A stretch of 51,463 nt of DNA from Lentisphaerae bacterium RIFOXYA12_64_32 (lineage in GTDB: Bacteria > Verrucomicrobiota > Lentisphaeria > Oligosphaerales > YB12-FULL-65-16): NCBI GenBank assembly GCA_001803235.1, contig MHBL01000283.1, forward strand, positions 1 to 51,463, in the 5' to 3' direction. Below, piece by piece: positions 17,161 to 26,043 of the stretch; within the stretch, counting starts at the first letter, position 1; the number at the start of each line of letters is the position of its first letter. The translations under genes were made by a program, and so were the position numbers. The notes beneath the pieces are model-generated. The model had not been told where the DNA came from. It saw nothing but the letters and a program-made list of their open reading frames with translations, and made no database searches.

Positions 17161-17369
17161 GGTTGACCTCCCCCGTCCCACAATCGCTTCTCGCGATCCT
17201 CGTCGCCATCGTTTCTCGATGACTGCCACCTCGCGAAGTCCAGATCGAGGAGCGATTGCGAAGACGATTGCGACGGCGATTACTTGTTTATCACTCCTCG
17301 TTCATGCCGAGTTTGGCACGACCACAGTCGAACACCTGCCGGGGCTGCCGTCGCCGTCGCGACCGCTCG

Positions 17370-18761
17370 TTAGCCACGCCGCAGCTTCCACCTGCCGAAG
17401 AACTGCGGCAGCAGGTCTTTGGATGCGGTGAGCAGTTCGTCGAGCATGGCGGCTGCCTTGTCGGGCAGGATGGCCATCTCGTCGAGCATGAGCGCCTGCA
17501 ACGCCAGGTTGCGGTCGCCCTTGACCGCGGCGTCGGCGACGAACTCGTGCCAGGCGAAGCGCTTTTCGAGAATGCCCTTCAGGTGCAGCGGCGCCTCGCC
17601 CATCTGCAGGCCGCGGACTCCGCACGAGTCGGTGACCGCCTCGACTTCGACTTCCGCGGTGGCGGGCAGGTTGGGAACGCAGCCGTGGTTGGCGATGTTC
17701 GCAACGCAGAGCTGGCGGCGGCCGGTGGCGATGGCGCCGATGATGTTGGCAATGCCTTCGCCGGTGAGCGTGTCGGAGATCTCGGTGCGTGAGCGGGTAT
17801 CGTCGAGAATCTTCTGATACTCGCGGAAGAAGGCGGCGCGCACGCTGGCCGAGGGGCGTTCCGGGCCGGTCAGGCGGACCTTCTTCGACGGGAACCGTAC
17901 GCGAGCTTCCTTGGCGAGGTGTTCGGGCAAGTCCTGGATGCCGCGTTTCATCTGCGCCAGGAACGGGTAGAACTCGATAATGTGGTCGTCGGGTGTGTAG
18001 AGGATGCGGTGACCGTAGATCTCCGAGAGCTTGGCACTGATGTGAGTCGACTCGGGGATCGGGCGGACCGCGAGTTGCCGCCAGAGCTCCGGGTGGATGT
18101 CCTTGCCGAGGTGCGCCAGGCGCGTGACCCAGTAATAATGGTTCGTGCCGATCCAGACGCAGTCCAGTTCGCGGGGCGGCAGACCGAGGATCCGCGCCAG
18201 TTCGATGATCCCGCCCTGGACGCCGTGGCAGACGCCGATCACTTGGGTGCTGCTGTACTTGTGCATGGCGCGGCCGAGGATGGCCATGGGGTTGGAGTGG
18301 TTGAACAGGATCGCGTTCGGGGCGCGCTTTTCCATTTCCAGGCAGATGTCGAGGTACGCCGGGATCGAGCGGAACGCCATCATCATGGCGCCCGGGCCGC
18401 CGGTGTCCGCAATGATCTGCTGGATGCCGTACTTGGCGCCGATCTGTACGTCCGCGTTGTGGTGGTACGACGAGTAGACGTTTCGCGTGATGCCGGCGCC
18501 GCTGCCGCCGATCGACGCGACCGCGAAGTCCGCCCCGTCCACAGCGTCGGCCAGTCGGGTCGTGGCGCGAACCGTGAACCCGGTGCCCGTTTCGGCGGCC
18601 AGGCGCCGACCCATGGCCGCCATGCGCTTGGCCTTATCTGCCACCAGATCGTAGAGAACGAGTTCCGAGCCGGCCAGTTCACGGCTGGCGACCAGGTCGG
18701 CGATCGCGCGCGGAAAGTAGAGGCTGCCCGCGCCGAGACAGGCGATCTTCTTGGTGTTCAT
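17370..18761 (-). CDS. Family 4 glycoside hydrolase (alpha-glucosidase/galactosidase/galacturonidase type)
   Basis: The product has 463 residues and starts at ATG 18761. GH4 enzymes use NAD+ and Mn2+ and work by a redox elimination mechanism. The Rossmann start KIACLGAGSLYFPRAIADL is clear, followed by the conserved FNHSNPM (Asn157-Pro158) and the metal-site VCHGVQG (Cys178-His179). IGTNHYYWVTRL and a C-terminal region typical of the family follow. The length is normal. It lacks a signal peptide, so it is cytoplasmic. The nearby UxaE-like epimerase makes an alpha-galacturonidase activity worth considering, but sequence alone does not decide between substrates. Confidence 0.88.
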   Translation of the reverse strand: MNTKKIACLGAGSLYFPRAIADLVASRELAGSELVLYDLVADKAKRMAAMGRRLAAETGTGFTVRATTRLADAVDGADFAVASIGGSGAGITRNVYSSYHHNADVQIGAKYGIQQIIADTGGPGAMMMAFRSIPAYLDICLEMEKRAPNAILFNHSNPMAILGRAMHKYSSTQVIGVCHGVQGGIIELARILGLPPRELDCVWIGTNHYYWVTRLAHLGKDIHPELWRQLAVRPIPESTHISAKLSEIYGHRILYTPDDHIIEFYPFLAQMKRGIQDLPEHLAKEARVRFPSKKVRLTGPERPSASVRAAFFREYQKILDDTRSRTEISDTLTGEGIANIIGAIATGRRQLCVANIANHGCVPNLPATAEVEVEAVTDSCGVRGLQMGEAPLHLKGILEKRFAWHEFVADAAVKGDRNLALQALMLDEMAILPDKAAAMLDELLTASKDLLPQFFGRWKLRRG

Positions 18762-19159
18762 GAGGGTCCCCTGTTCCTGTTTGAGGGCTACGACACGGGT
18801 GTGTCCTCTAGATCTGACCACGTCCCCGGGTGCGCGGAGTTCAGGCGCCGCCGATCGCGATCCACCCAAGCCGGCGGCCTGACGAACAATAGATGCGCGG
18901 GTGAACGATGCAAGACGGGGGGCGGAGCGACAGCCATGCATCATCCCTTGTTGGCCGGGCGCGGGTGCATTGGCCGGGCAGGACCAGTACATTACCGGAT
19001 ACGACAACGCTTGTGGCTTCGCAACCCCGGGATAGGGGATGGCGGTGGGCGTGGGCTGGTTCGATCGCGTCTGTCGTGGGCCCGATCTCGTTGGGGCCGC
19101 GGGGTGGGTTTTTGCGTGGAACGATTTCGTCGGTGGGTTTCGCGCGGCGGTCGCCGTGC
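18762..19159. other. 398 bp divergent intergenic region
   Basis: It separates the leftward GH4 gene from the rightward kinase gene and should hold both promoters. I find no convincing -35/-10 pair, repeat or RNA. Confidence 0.4.
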
Positions 19160-21667
19160 ATGAAAGGCAAGGGCTTGGCGGTGGTGCAGAGCGGGTCACG
19201 TATAGGTCCGTACGTCCTGGGTGAGCGGATTGGCCAGGGCGGTATGGGCAGTGTGTACAAGGCAACGGCGTCGGACGGCAGCGTTGTGGCCGTGAAACTG
19301 CTGCACATGCATCTGACTTCCGTCGAGGAGTACGTGCAGCGATTCCAGCGCGAGGTGAAACTCGCCGAACGGTTGGCGCACCCGAACGTGGTTCGGGTGC
19401 TCGGTTCCGGGGTCGAGGGCGGCCAGTACTTCATGGTGATGGAGTTCATCGAGGGCGAATCGTTGGTCGAGCAGTTGCTGGCGAAGTCTGGCCTGCCGGT
19501 TCGGATCCCCACGATTGGGCTCGAAGAGGACGTTCCCACACAGCGGATGCGTGTTGTCGGGCGCGATGTGACGGTGCCGTGTGCGGCGGCGCCGGACACC
19601 AAGTCGGGTCAGGTTGCGGGCAAGGCCACGGCGCCCGGAAAGGCAGGTTCCAGCCCTGACGTCGTGGACGGGGAAGTGCCGCGGACCGCGCTTCCTCCGG
19701 TGTGCAACCTGCCCGTTCCGGATGTCATCCGGATGCTGCGGCAAATTGCCGGAGTGTTGCAGGCCGCTGCAGACATTGGCTTGATCCACCGGGATTTGAA
19801 GCCGCACAACATTCTGCTGGATCGCCAGCGCAACGTCAAGATCCTGGATTTCGGCGTTGCCAAGGACACGCGTGCGCTGGCCAGTTCGTTGTCACTTACG
19901 GGTGCGGGGGTCGGAACTCCGCCGTACATGTCTCCGGAGCAGTGCCAAGGCGCGGCGGAGGTTGACATCCGGTCTGACCTGTACTCGTTGGGCGCTACCG
20001 CCTACTGCATGCTGACCGGCCGACCGCCGTTCCTCTGTTCCACCATTGCCGCCTACGCGATGCAGCATACCCGTGGTGTGCCTGTCCCGGTCTGCAAGGT
20101 GAATCCGGTAGTGCCACGGAACCTCTCGCAGGTCGTCGACCGGTTGCTGGCGAAGAAGCCGGAGGAACGGCACCAGACCCCAGCCGAGCTGATCGAAGAT
20201 CTGAACCGGGTCGAGCGGGGTGAGCCGCCGCTGAAGATCCACAAGTTCCGGCCTTCGTCCGGCCGTCGTCATCTGTGGGTGGCGGCTGGCATTGTCGCCG
20301 GGGTGCTGTTGGGTGGCGTCGGGGTTGCGGTTTGGCGGGGGCCGTCGCACGCAGGGGATGGCGGGGCGGTTGCCGAATTCGTACGCGAGCAGACGCTCCA
20401 GCCGGACGGGGCCGCTCCGACGCAGCCGTTGCGCCGCGAAACTGAGGCCGATCAGGTAAGAGGGACCGAGGGTGAGCCGCGCCGCAATCTGGCGATCGAA
20501 GTCGCGGAACCAGAGCGCACCGTTGAGGGCGGCGAACTGGTGCTGACGAGTTTTCTGGAGGGTGTGCTCTCCGTCGACGGGGTGCAGGTCACCGACGTCA
20601 AGGCGGGGTACCGCTACCCGCTGCGGAAGGTTGGGGTCGGGAAGCATGAGCTCCGTGTTGTCGGCACGGACGGAGCGGAATGGCGGCGAGCCGTGACCGT
20701 GGAAGCTGGCCAGGCGATTGAGATCGACGCCCGGGCCCCCGGCACACCCGCGCAACCGGCAATGACGGAACCGGTTGCGGCTGTCGCCATCCCGGCCAAG
20801 GCCGGTGAAGCGGCGACGTCTGCGGTCCCGGCTGTCGTGGCGACACCAGAAGGGGTAGCCGATGGCGCCAAGGGGCCGGCCGCTGGTCAACCGTTTGTGG
20901 TGCCAGATCTCGGATCCGAACTGGTCCCGATCAATGCGGGCGTGTTCCGCATGGGCGGCGAGGCCGCTGGGCCGGATGAGAAACCGGTGCACCAAGTGAC
21001 GATCTCGCGGCCTTTCTGGCTGGGGAAGTGCGAAGTGACGAACGCCGAGTACCGGCGGTTTCTCGACGCGGCCGGCTATGACGGGCAGAGCGACTGTGGC
21101 CCGGGCTACCTCAAGCATTTCCGTGGCGAATCGAACATGCCGACGGGTGACCGTCACCCCGTTGTCTGGGTGAGTTGGAACAACGCCATGGCCCTTTGCC
21201 GCTGGCTCACGGAGCGGGAGAAGTCGGCTGGACGGCTTCCCGCCGGGTACGAGTACCGGTTGCCGACGGAGGCGGAGTGGGAGTATGCTTGCCGGGCGGG
21301 TACGGAGGGCGACCATGCCGGGACTCTGGAGGACATGGCGTGGTTCGATCAGAACAGCAACGGCACCACTCACGAGGTCGGCACGAAGCAGCCCAACGCC
21401 TGGGGGTTACACGACATGCACGGCAGCGTGTGGGAGTGGTGCCTGGACGCCTGCGAGGGGAAGAGCAGCGTCAAGACCGACACGTACCGGGACGGCCTGA
21501 CGGACCCGCTGTGCCGGGCGGGCCACAACCGCATCAACCGCGGCGGCAGTTGGGGCATGGGTGCCAGGTACTGTCGCGCCGCGGCTCGAACCGGCGGTGG
21601 GGTGGTCGACTCGGGGATTAGCCTCGGATTCCGTATTGCCCTGGCCCCCGTCATCGGTAACCCGTGA
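19160..21667 (+). CDS. Hanks-type Ser/Thr kinase fused to a SUMF1 (formylglycine-enzyme-like) domain
   Basis: The product has 835 residues. The kinase domain (about 15-320) has all key motifs: IGQGGMGSVYKA, Lys46 in AVKLL, HRDLKPHN with Asp212, DFG at 230 and the GTPPYMSPEQ activation segment. An unusual low-complexity insert of about 75 residues sits between the hinge and helix E. One transmembrane helix (about 372-392) places the rest outside. A PEGA-like beta module lies near residue 450-545. The C-terminal ~240 residues are SUMF1-like: LVPINAGVFRMG, CEVTNAEYRRFL, YRLPTEAEWEYACRAG, GSVWEWCLD, RINRGGSWG. Such extracytoplasmic SUMF1 domains usually bind rather than oxidise. The start is uncertain; GTG codons eight and nine of this model are alternatives. 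Confidence 0.87.
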   Translation: MKGKGLAVVQSGSRIGPYVLGERIGQGGMGSVYKATASDGSVVAVKLLHMHLTSVEEYVQRFQREVKLAERLAHPNVVRVLGSGVEGGQYFMVMEFIEGESLVEQLLAKSGLPVRIPTIGLEEDVPTQRMRVVGRDVTVPCAAAPDTKSGQVAGKATAPGKAGSSPDVVDGEVPRTALPPVCNLPVPDVIRMLRQIAGVLQAAADIGLIHRDLKPHNILLDRQRNVKILDFGVAKDTRALASSLSLTGAGVGTPPYMSPEQCQGAAEVDIRSDLYSLGATAYCMLTGRPPFLCSTIAAYAMQHTRGVPVPVCKVNPVVPRNLSQVVDRLLAKKPEERHQTPAELIEDLNRVERGEPPLKIHKFRPSSGRRHLWVAAGIVAGVLLGGVGVAVWRGPSHAGDGGAVAEFVREQTLQPDGAAPTQPLRRETEADQVRGTEGEPRRNLAIEVAEPERTVEGGELVLTSFLEGVLSVDGVQVTDVKAGYRYPLRKVGVGKHELRVVGTDGAEWRRAVTVEAGQAIEIDARAPGTPAQPAMTEPVAAVAIPAKAGEAATSAVPAVVATPEGVADGAKGPAAGQPFVVPDLGSELVPINAGVFRMGGEAAGPDEKPVHQVTISRPFWLGKCEVTNAEYRRFLDAAGYDGQSDCGPGYLKHFRGESNMPTGDRHPVVWVSWNNAMALCRWLTEREKSAGRLPAGYEYRLPTEAEWEYACRAGTEGDHAGTLEDMAWFDQNSNGTTHEVGTKQPNAWGLHDMHGSVWEWCLDACEGKSSVKTDTYRDGLTDPLCRAGHNRINRGGSWGMGARYCRAAARTGGGVVDSGISLGFRIALAPVIGNP

Positions 21668-21787
21668 GCGCGCAGACCTCTGCCTGCCGCCCGGACGCGC
21701 TTCGGTTCGACGTACCGGGGCGCGGCACGCGTCGCAGCCCGGCGGCTCGGGCAAGGGCAAGGGCAGGGAACATGAGGAGAGCGACGC

Positions 21788-22027
21788 GTGAACCTTTACT
21801 GCCTGCCGGAGAAGATCAGGAGCCAGATGGAATTGTCGCGGCCTGGATTGACACCCTTGACGGTGTTGCGGACCAGCGGCAATCTGGAGGGACGCTCCGG
21901 CGAAGGCTACATTGTTGCCTTCGACGACGGGGCCTGCGTCTATTCGCGGGAGACTGGGCAGAGCGAGTATCAGGCTCTCCCGTTCTCCTATGCCGCCGAC
22001 CTGCAGAGCGTCACGGTGCGCCGGTGA
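21788..22027 (+). CDS. Small protein of unknown function
   Basis: The product has 79 residues. The GTG start at 21788 has a strong GAGGAGAG about 6 nt upstream, which is the main reason to call it. It lies 120 bp downstream of the kinase-SUMF1 gene on the same strand. The sequence (GEGYIVAFDDGACVYSRETG) looks like a single small beta domain without a signal peptide or membrane helix. I do not recognise a family. It could be a partner of the kinase, or the remnant N-terminus of a longer protein. Confidence 0.5.
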   Translation: MNLYCLPEKIRSQMELSRPGLTPLTVLRTSGNLEGRSGEGYIVAFDDGACVYSRETGQSEYQALPFSYAADLQSVTVRR

Positions 22028-22260
22028 GGTACCAGGCCTGTCTGTAGCGCTCGGTGGTGCTGCCGTCGGGCGCTTCGGCCAAGGCCACCGGGTTAACGGG
22101 CCGGGACGGCCCCGAGCACCCTGCTGCGGTCCCGGAGGTTCCGCGCCACTGCCCGCCGCTGCGCACAACCGCGAACGGGCGTATCCTGGCGCCCATTGCA
22201 CAGCCTTCTCTCTCTGTAGATTTACCCGCGCAGGTCGCTAGAAACGCGGTTGAGCCGTAA

Positions 22261-22281
22261 CCCGTGCGGACCCCGCACGGG
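22261..22281. other. Perfect 9 bp stem hairpin
   Basis: CCCGTGCGG-ACC-CCGCACGGG, followed by CCCGTTTGC rather than a T-run. It lies 233 bp after the small orphan gene. It could end transcription with another factor, but it is not a textbook intrinsic terminator. Confidence 0.4.
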
Positions 22282-22503
22282 CCCGTTTGCGGCCTTGGTG
22301 TCGCAGTGTGGTCCGGTTGCATGGCTGTGGTGCTCTCCTGTTGCGCGGATCAGGGCGTTGCGGTCGACGTGTTCTGCCCCTGGTCCAGAGACTCCCTCGG
22401 ACACGTCTGAACCTGCCACGGAACCCGCCGCTTGTCAAGCGCGCGTCGGGTGGCGCCGCGGTGCGAGATGCAACCACAGTGTGGCTCAGTTGGCGGCCAG
22501 GTG

Positions 22504-22531
22504 TTGCCACCGCCGGTCCGTGCCGTATACT
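22504..22531 (+). promoter_or_regulatory. Putative sigma70-type promoter of the sugar-acid module
   Basis: TTGCCA, a 16 nt spacer and TATACT. The -10 box ends 33 nt before the ATG at 22565, which itself has GGAGGA upstream. This is one of the best promoter matches in the window. Confidence 0.6.
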
Positions 22532-22564
22532 GTACGGGTATGGTATAGCGGAGGACTCAGTACG

Positions 22565-24307
22565 ATGCGAATTGGACGAATCGACATCAACCCGGCACGG
22601 AACCCTGCGGTTCTGGACACCGGACTGTGGGATGAGAACGCAGCGGTCGGAATCGTGGCCGCGGCGGACGCGGCGTATTGGCGGGCGCTTGGCGGCGCGT
22701 TGCGGGCTGGGCAGCCGTTGCCGCGTTGTCCGCAACTCGTGGCGCACGGCGGGTCGGCAGCGCAGAGCCGCGGTGCGTGGTACGTGTTGGCGTCGTTGTC
22801 CGACGACCAGTACGTCTTGCTGGAGATCGGCGCCCCAGGAGGCGCCTCAGTCTTGGGTGCACCGGTTGCGGAGTTCGAGACGGCCGCGGGGCGCGTGGCA
22901 GCGTACCGGACCGACGCTGCCACGCTAGACCGCTACGGGCAGTGTATCAACCCGACCAAGGTCCCAAAGGCACTCGGCGCGACGCCCCGGCTCGGGATCG
23001 GTGTGCGCATGACCACGGCCGTTTGGCCGGCGGTGTACGAGGCCATGGGGCGGAGCCGGTTTGCGGCGAACTCGATCCAGAACTCGGTGCGCGAGCTGGA
23101 ATTGCTGGACAACATCCTGGCTGGGCGCGCGCCGGAGGCGATCTACTACCCCGGGTTCGGCACGGTCCAGGCCGGGCACACCGGCAGCACGTTCGAGGGG
23201 CTTTGGGTGTACGGCGTGCTGGAAGCGCTGAAGAGCGACCGAACGTTCAGCTATGGCGCGGACGCGGACCACATCAAGGTCGCTTCCGGCGCGGAGGGCA
23301 TGGCCCGCGCCAAGCAGGTGCTGGACGCGGCCCGTTACTACACCTTCTATACTCTGGACGTGTCGGGCGTTCTGGACTACCACGCGTTGCGGGCGGACTC
23401 AGCGTCTGCCGCCGAGACCTTGTTGTCGGCCCGGATCGCCGCTCCGCGTGATCGTGCCGATGTGCTCGCCTGGCACATGGAGAAGCGGCAGATTGCGGGG
23501 TTCGCATATGCGCCGGACGCTGCCACAGTGGGGCGCCTGGTGGGCAAGTACTGGGCGTCGTTTGACGCGGCGCAGGCCATGACGGACCACATTCGTCGGC
23601 TCAAGAACGGGCGTGCGTTCGACCTGGAGTTCGCGATCGATGAGCGCACGGCGGAGATCGCAACCGGCGACTGCATTACGACCAGCGATGAGGTCGTCTT
23701 CGTCCTGCTCGAACTGCAACGGCGTGGCGTGCCGGTGACGCACTTGGCGCCAAACTTCGGCGTCGAAAAGTCCGTCGATTACCGGATCGCGGACGGCTTG
23801 GCGGGACTGGAAGCGCGGGTGCGGCAGCAGCACCGCATCGCCGAGAGTTTCGGCGTGATGCTGGATTTCCATTCGGGCGACGACCTCTCGGCCACGACGC
23901 GGCGCGTCATTGGGCGCGCCACTGACGGGCGCAATCACTTCAAGATCTCGCCCATGCCGCAGATCCTGTTTGCGGAAACCTTGCGAGACCTGGAGCCGGA
24001 GCTGTTCCGGCGCTGGTGGGACGAGACGATGGCGTACGCGCGGCGTGAGGCTGCGGGCGGTTCGGCGTTCGCCGCCGAGTGCGTCAGGGAGTTTGAAGCC
24101 GTCGCGACCCAGCCGTCGCCGAGCGACATCATTTTTCACAACTTCGGGTTCGCCTTTGTCGGGCAGCGCGACGCCGCTGGGCAGTATGTGAACCGGGAAG
24201 CGCTTTACAGCCTGCCTCAGAGGCTGTACGATGAGTACCGAAAACGCATCACATCGTATCTGTGCGGATTGGCCCAGGACTTGTTCGGTGCGGCCGGGGC
24301 GAAGTAG
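22565..24307 (+). CDS. Tagaturonate-epimerase-like protein (UxaE family)
   Basis: The product has 580 residues. ATG 22565 has GGAGGA upstream and a strong promoter. The C-terminal half carries the features I associate with UxaE, the enzyme linking tagaturonate and fructuronate in galacturonate breakdown: FDLEFAIDE, LLELQRRGVPVTHLAPNFG, VEKSVDYRIADGLAGLE, MLDFHSGDDLSA (His436) and GRNHFKISP. The N-terminal ~150 residues are an extra domain, making it about 100 residues longer than I expect for UxaE. It may therefore act on a related keto-sugar acid. It heads a plus-strand group with a transaldolase-like enzyme, an alcohol dehydrogenase and an SDR. No signal peptide; cytoplasmic. Confidence 0.75.
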   Translation: MRIGRIDINPARNPAVLDTGLWDENAAVGIVAAADAAYWRALGGALRAGQPLPRCPQLVAHGGSAAQSRGAWYVLASLSDDQYVLLEIGAPGGASVLGAPVAEFETAAGRVAAYRTDAATLDRYGQCINPTKVPKALGATPRLGIGVRMTTAVWPAVYEAMGRSRFAANSIQNSVRELELLDNILAGRAPEAIYYPGFGTVQAGHTGSTFEGLWVYGVLEALKSDRTFSYGADADHIKVASGAEGMARAKQVLDAARYYTFYTLDVSGVLDYHALRADSASAAETLLSARIAAPRDRADVLAWHMEKRQIAGFAYAPDAATVGRLVGKYWASFDAAQAMTDHIRRLKNGRAFDLEFAIDERTAEIATGDCITTSDEVVFVLLELQRRGVPVTHLAPNFGVEKSVDYRIADGLAGLEARVRQQHRIAESFGVMLDFHSGDDLSATTRRVIGRATDGRNHFKISPMPQILFAETLRDLEPELFRRWWDETMAYARREAAGGSAFAAECVREFEAVATQPSPSDIIFHNFGFAFVGQRDAAGQYVNREALYSLPQRLYDEYRKRITSYLCGLAQDLFGAAGAK

Positions 24308-24669
24308 TTTGGCGGGTTTCGGTGTTCCGGAGAAACGGTGCGCCTGGGAGCGCCCGCTTCTTGGGGGCAAACCGTTACCAGGCGTGTCGGTGCGTGCGAC
24401 GGTGATCAGTGTTCAGCGGTCCTCGGGTGGCGCCGGGCTTGCGGTCCCGCGTTTAGGGCGTGTCGATTTAGTGCGGCAGCAGAGCTTCCGGAGTGGCGGG
24501 AGCGGCTCGCTCCCGCATGCCGGACCGAGCCGGTCCGGCCACGTTGGGCGTGGTTGCGCATTTGAGGTGGTTAAATCGATAGGCCCGTTACGCGGTCCGG
24601 GTGACATGTCGCCCCCGAGGCCCGAGACGGAGCGAGGATGTTTTGAATGACCAAGACCGGAGGACAAAC
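24308..24669. other. 362 bp gap holding a nested insertion
   Basis: Between the UxaE-like and transaldolase-like genes. It contains the 131 bp inverted-end element at 24456-24586, itself inserted in a repeat related to 15367-15412. No gene is seen. Confidence 0.6.
24456..24586. mobile_element. MITE-like element with inverted ends inside a repeat
   Basis: 131 bp. The left end GGGCGTGTCGATTTA and the right end, read on the other strand as GGGCCTATCGATTTA, match at 13 of 15 positions. It is flanked by TTTA on the left and GTTA on the right, a possible target duplication with one change. The uninterrupted target exists at 15367-15412. The interior holds two hairpins (GGGAGCGGCTCGCTCCC and GGACCGAGCCGGTCC) and no gene, so mobility would need a transposase in trans. 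Confidence 0.65.
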
Positions 24670-25863
24670 GTGAGTGCTGTGAATCCTATCGCGCGACTGC
24701 AGGCGACGAATCCGGAGATGGAAATCTGGTTTGATTCGTCGCCGCTGGTTTTCGAAGACTGGCTGAAGGCGACGTTGCCGACGATTCCGTCGGCCGCGGA
24801 GTTGTTCAAGCTCGAACCGGCGCCGACGGGCGGGGTCCGGTTCGCCGTCGGGAGCCTGTTGCAGGGCGTGACGACGAATCAACCGCTGACCTGGCAGGTC
24901 CTCGAGAAGCATCCGGCGCCGTGGCGGGCCTGGCTCGAGGCCGAGGCGCGCAAGACGCCCGGGTTGCCGGTTCAGGAGGCGATGTGGCGTCTGTTCATCG
25001 AGATTGCCGCGCGCGGGGCCGCCATGGTCTGGCCGCTGGCGGACGCGAACCGGTTCCGGTGCGGGCAGATCTGCTGCCAGGTCGACCCGCGCGACATGAC
25101 GAATCTGGACGCGATGCTCGTGCAGGCGCGGCGGATCCACGCGGCGGCCCCGAACATCATGGTCAAGCTGCCGGGCACCAAAGAGGGTGTCGACGCGGTG
25201 CGGATACTGGCCGCGGAGGGGGTGCCGACGAACGTCACGCTGGGTTTCACCGTGCCGCAATTGGTGGCGGTCGGTGAAGCGGCCAAGGCCGGGCTGGTCG
25301 AGGCGCATCGGCGCGGCACGAACCTGCGGTACTGGCGGTCCTGCGCGGTGATGATGCTGGGGCGGTACGAAGACCACCCGCTGCTGCAGGCGCAGGCCAA
25401 GGAACGCGGCATCACGCTCAGCGTCGCCGACCTGCGCTGGGCCGGCATCGCCATCTTCCGCAAGGCGCACCAGCTCTACCGCGAGCGCGGCTACCCGACC
25501 AAACTGATGGCCGCTTCCATGCGAGTGGGGCCCACGGTCGACGGGGTCATGCGCGTGTGGCACCTGGAGAAACTGGCCGGCGCCAACGCCGTACTGACGG
25601 TGTTCCCGAACATCCTCGAGGGATTCCTGATGACCTACGGCACGGCGCCGCTGCCGTCGCAGATCGACGCGCCGATCCCGGCCGACGTCATGGAGCGGCT
25701 CATGCGCATCCCATACTTCTCCGAGGCGTACGACGAGGGCGGTATGACGCCAGAGCAGTTCGTGGCACACCCGGCGTTGCAGGTCACGGCCGCGAGCTTC
25801 GCCGAGTCGATGGTCAAGATCGAGGCGTTCGCAGCCGATGTGCTGAAAGGAACGAAGGTGTGA
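24670..25863 (+). CDS. Transaldolase-family protein
   Basis: The product has 397 residues. GTG 24670 is chosen because CGGAGG lies 6 nt upstream; an upstream start would extend into the repeat-bearing spacer. Transaldolase motifs are clear: MEIWFDSSP on strand one, LLQGVTTNQPL (the G-x-TTN-P-type loop), QVDPRDM, and NIMVKLPGTKEG with Lys166 as the Schiff-base lysine, then GVPTNVTLGFTVPQ. It is longer than classical transaldolases, with extra helices between strands one and two. It would transfer or cleave a three-carbon unit of a keto-sugar. Lying between a UxaE-like epimerase and two dehydrogenases, it could act as the aldolase of a sugar-acid or sugar-alcohol pathway. The donor is unknown. 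Confidence 0.82.
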   Translation: MSAVNPIARLQATNPEMEIWFDSSPLVFEDWLKATLPTIPSAAELFKLEPAPTGGVRFAVGSLLQGVTTNQPLTWQVLEKHPAPWRAWLEAEARKTPGLPVQEAMWRLFIEIAARGAAMVWPLADANRFRCGQICCQVDPRDMTNLDAMLVQARRIHAAAPNIMVKLPGTKEGVDAVRILAAEGVPTNVTLGFTVPQLVAVGEAAKAGLVEAHRRGTNLRYWRSCAVMMLGRYEDHPLLQAQAKERGITLSVADLRWAGIAIFRKAHQLYRERGYPTKLMAASMRVGPTVDGVMRVWHLEKLAGANAVLTVFPNILEGFLMTYGTAPLPSQIDAPIPADVMERLMRIPYFSEAYDEGGMTPEQFVAHPALQVTAASFAESMVKIEAFAADVLKGTKV

Positions 25864-26043
25864 GGCGGGGGGAGAAGGGGATGACCGAGGGATGTTTGTG
25901 TGTGTGTGGTTGTGGAGCAGAGGTGCTCCCGCCTACTCGACAGTCGACACCCGCACGTCTCGGCGATCGTGACCTGACAACAGCGGGACCCTCGATAGAG
26001 TGGGACGACGGGGCATAGCAGGATACGGAAGGAGTAACAGGCG

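Larger units (their letters stand above)
22028..22564. other. 537 bp intergenic region
   Basis: It holds a perfect 9 bp hairpin (22261-22281) and the promoter of the downstream epimerase (22504-22531). Frames in the rest are compositionally poor, and I see no further gene. Confidence 0.5.

Noticed and set aside
22261..22281. Intrinsic terminator
   Set aside because: The stem is perfect but no T-run follows on either strand.
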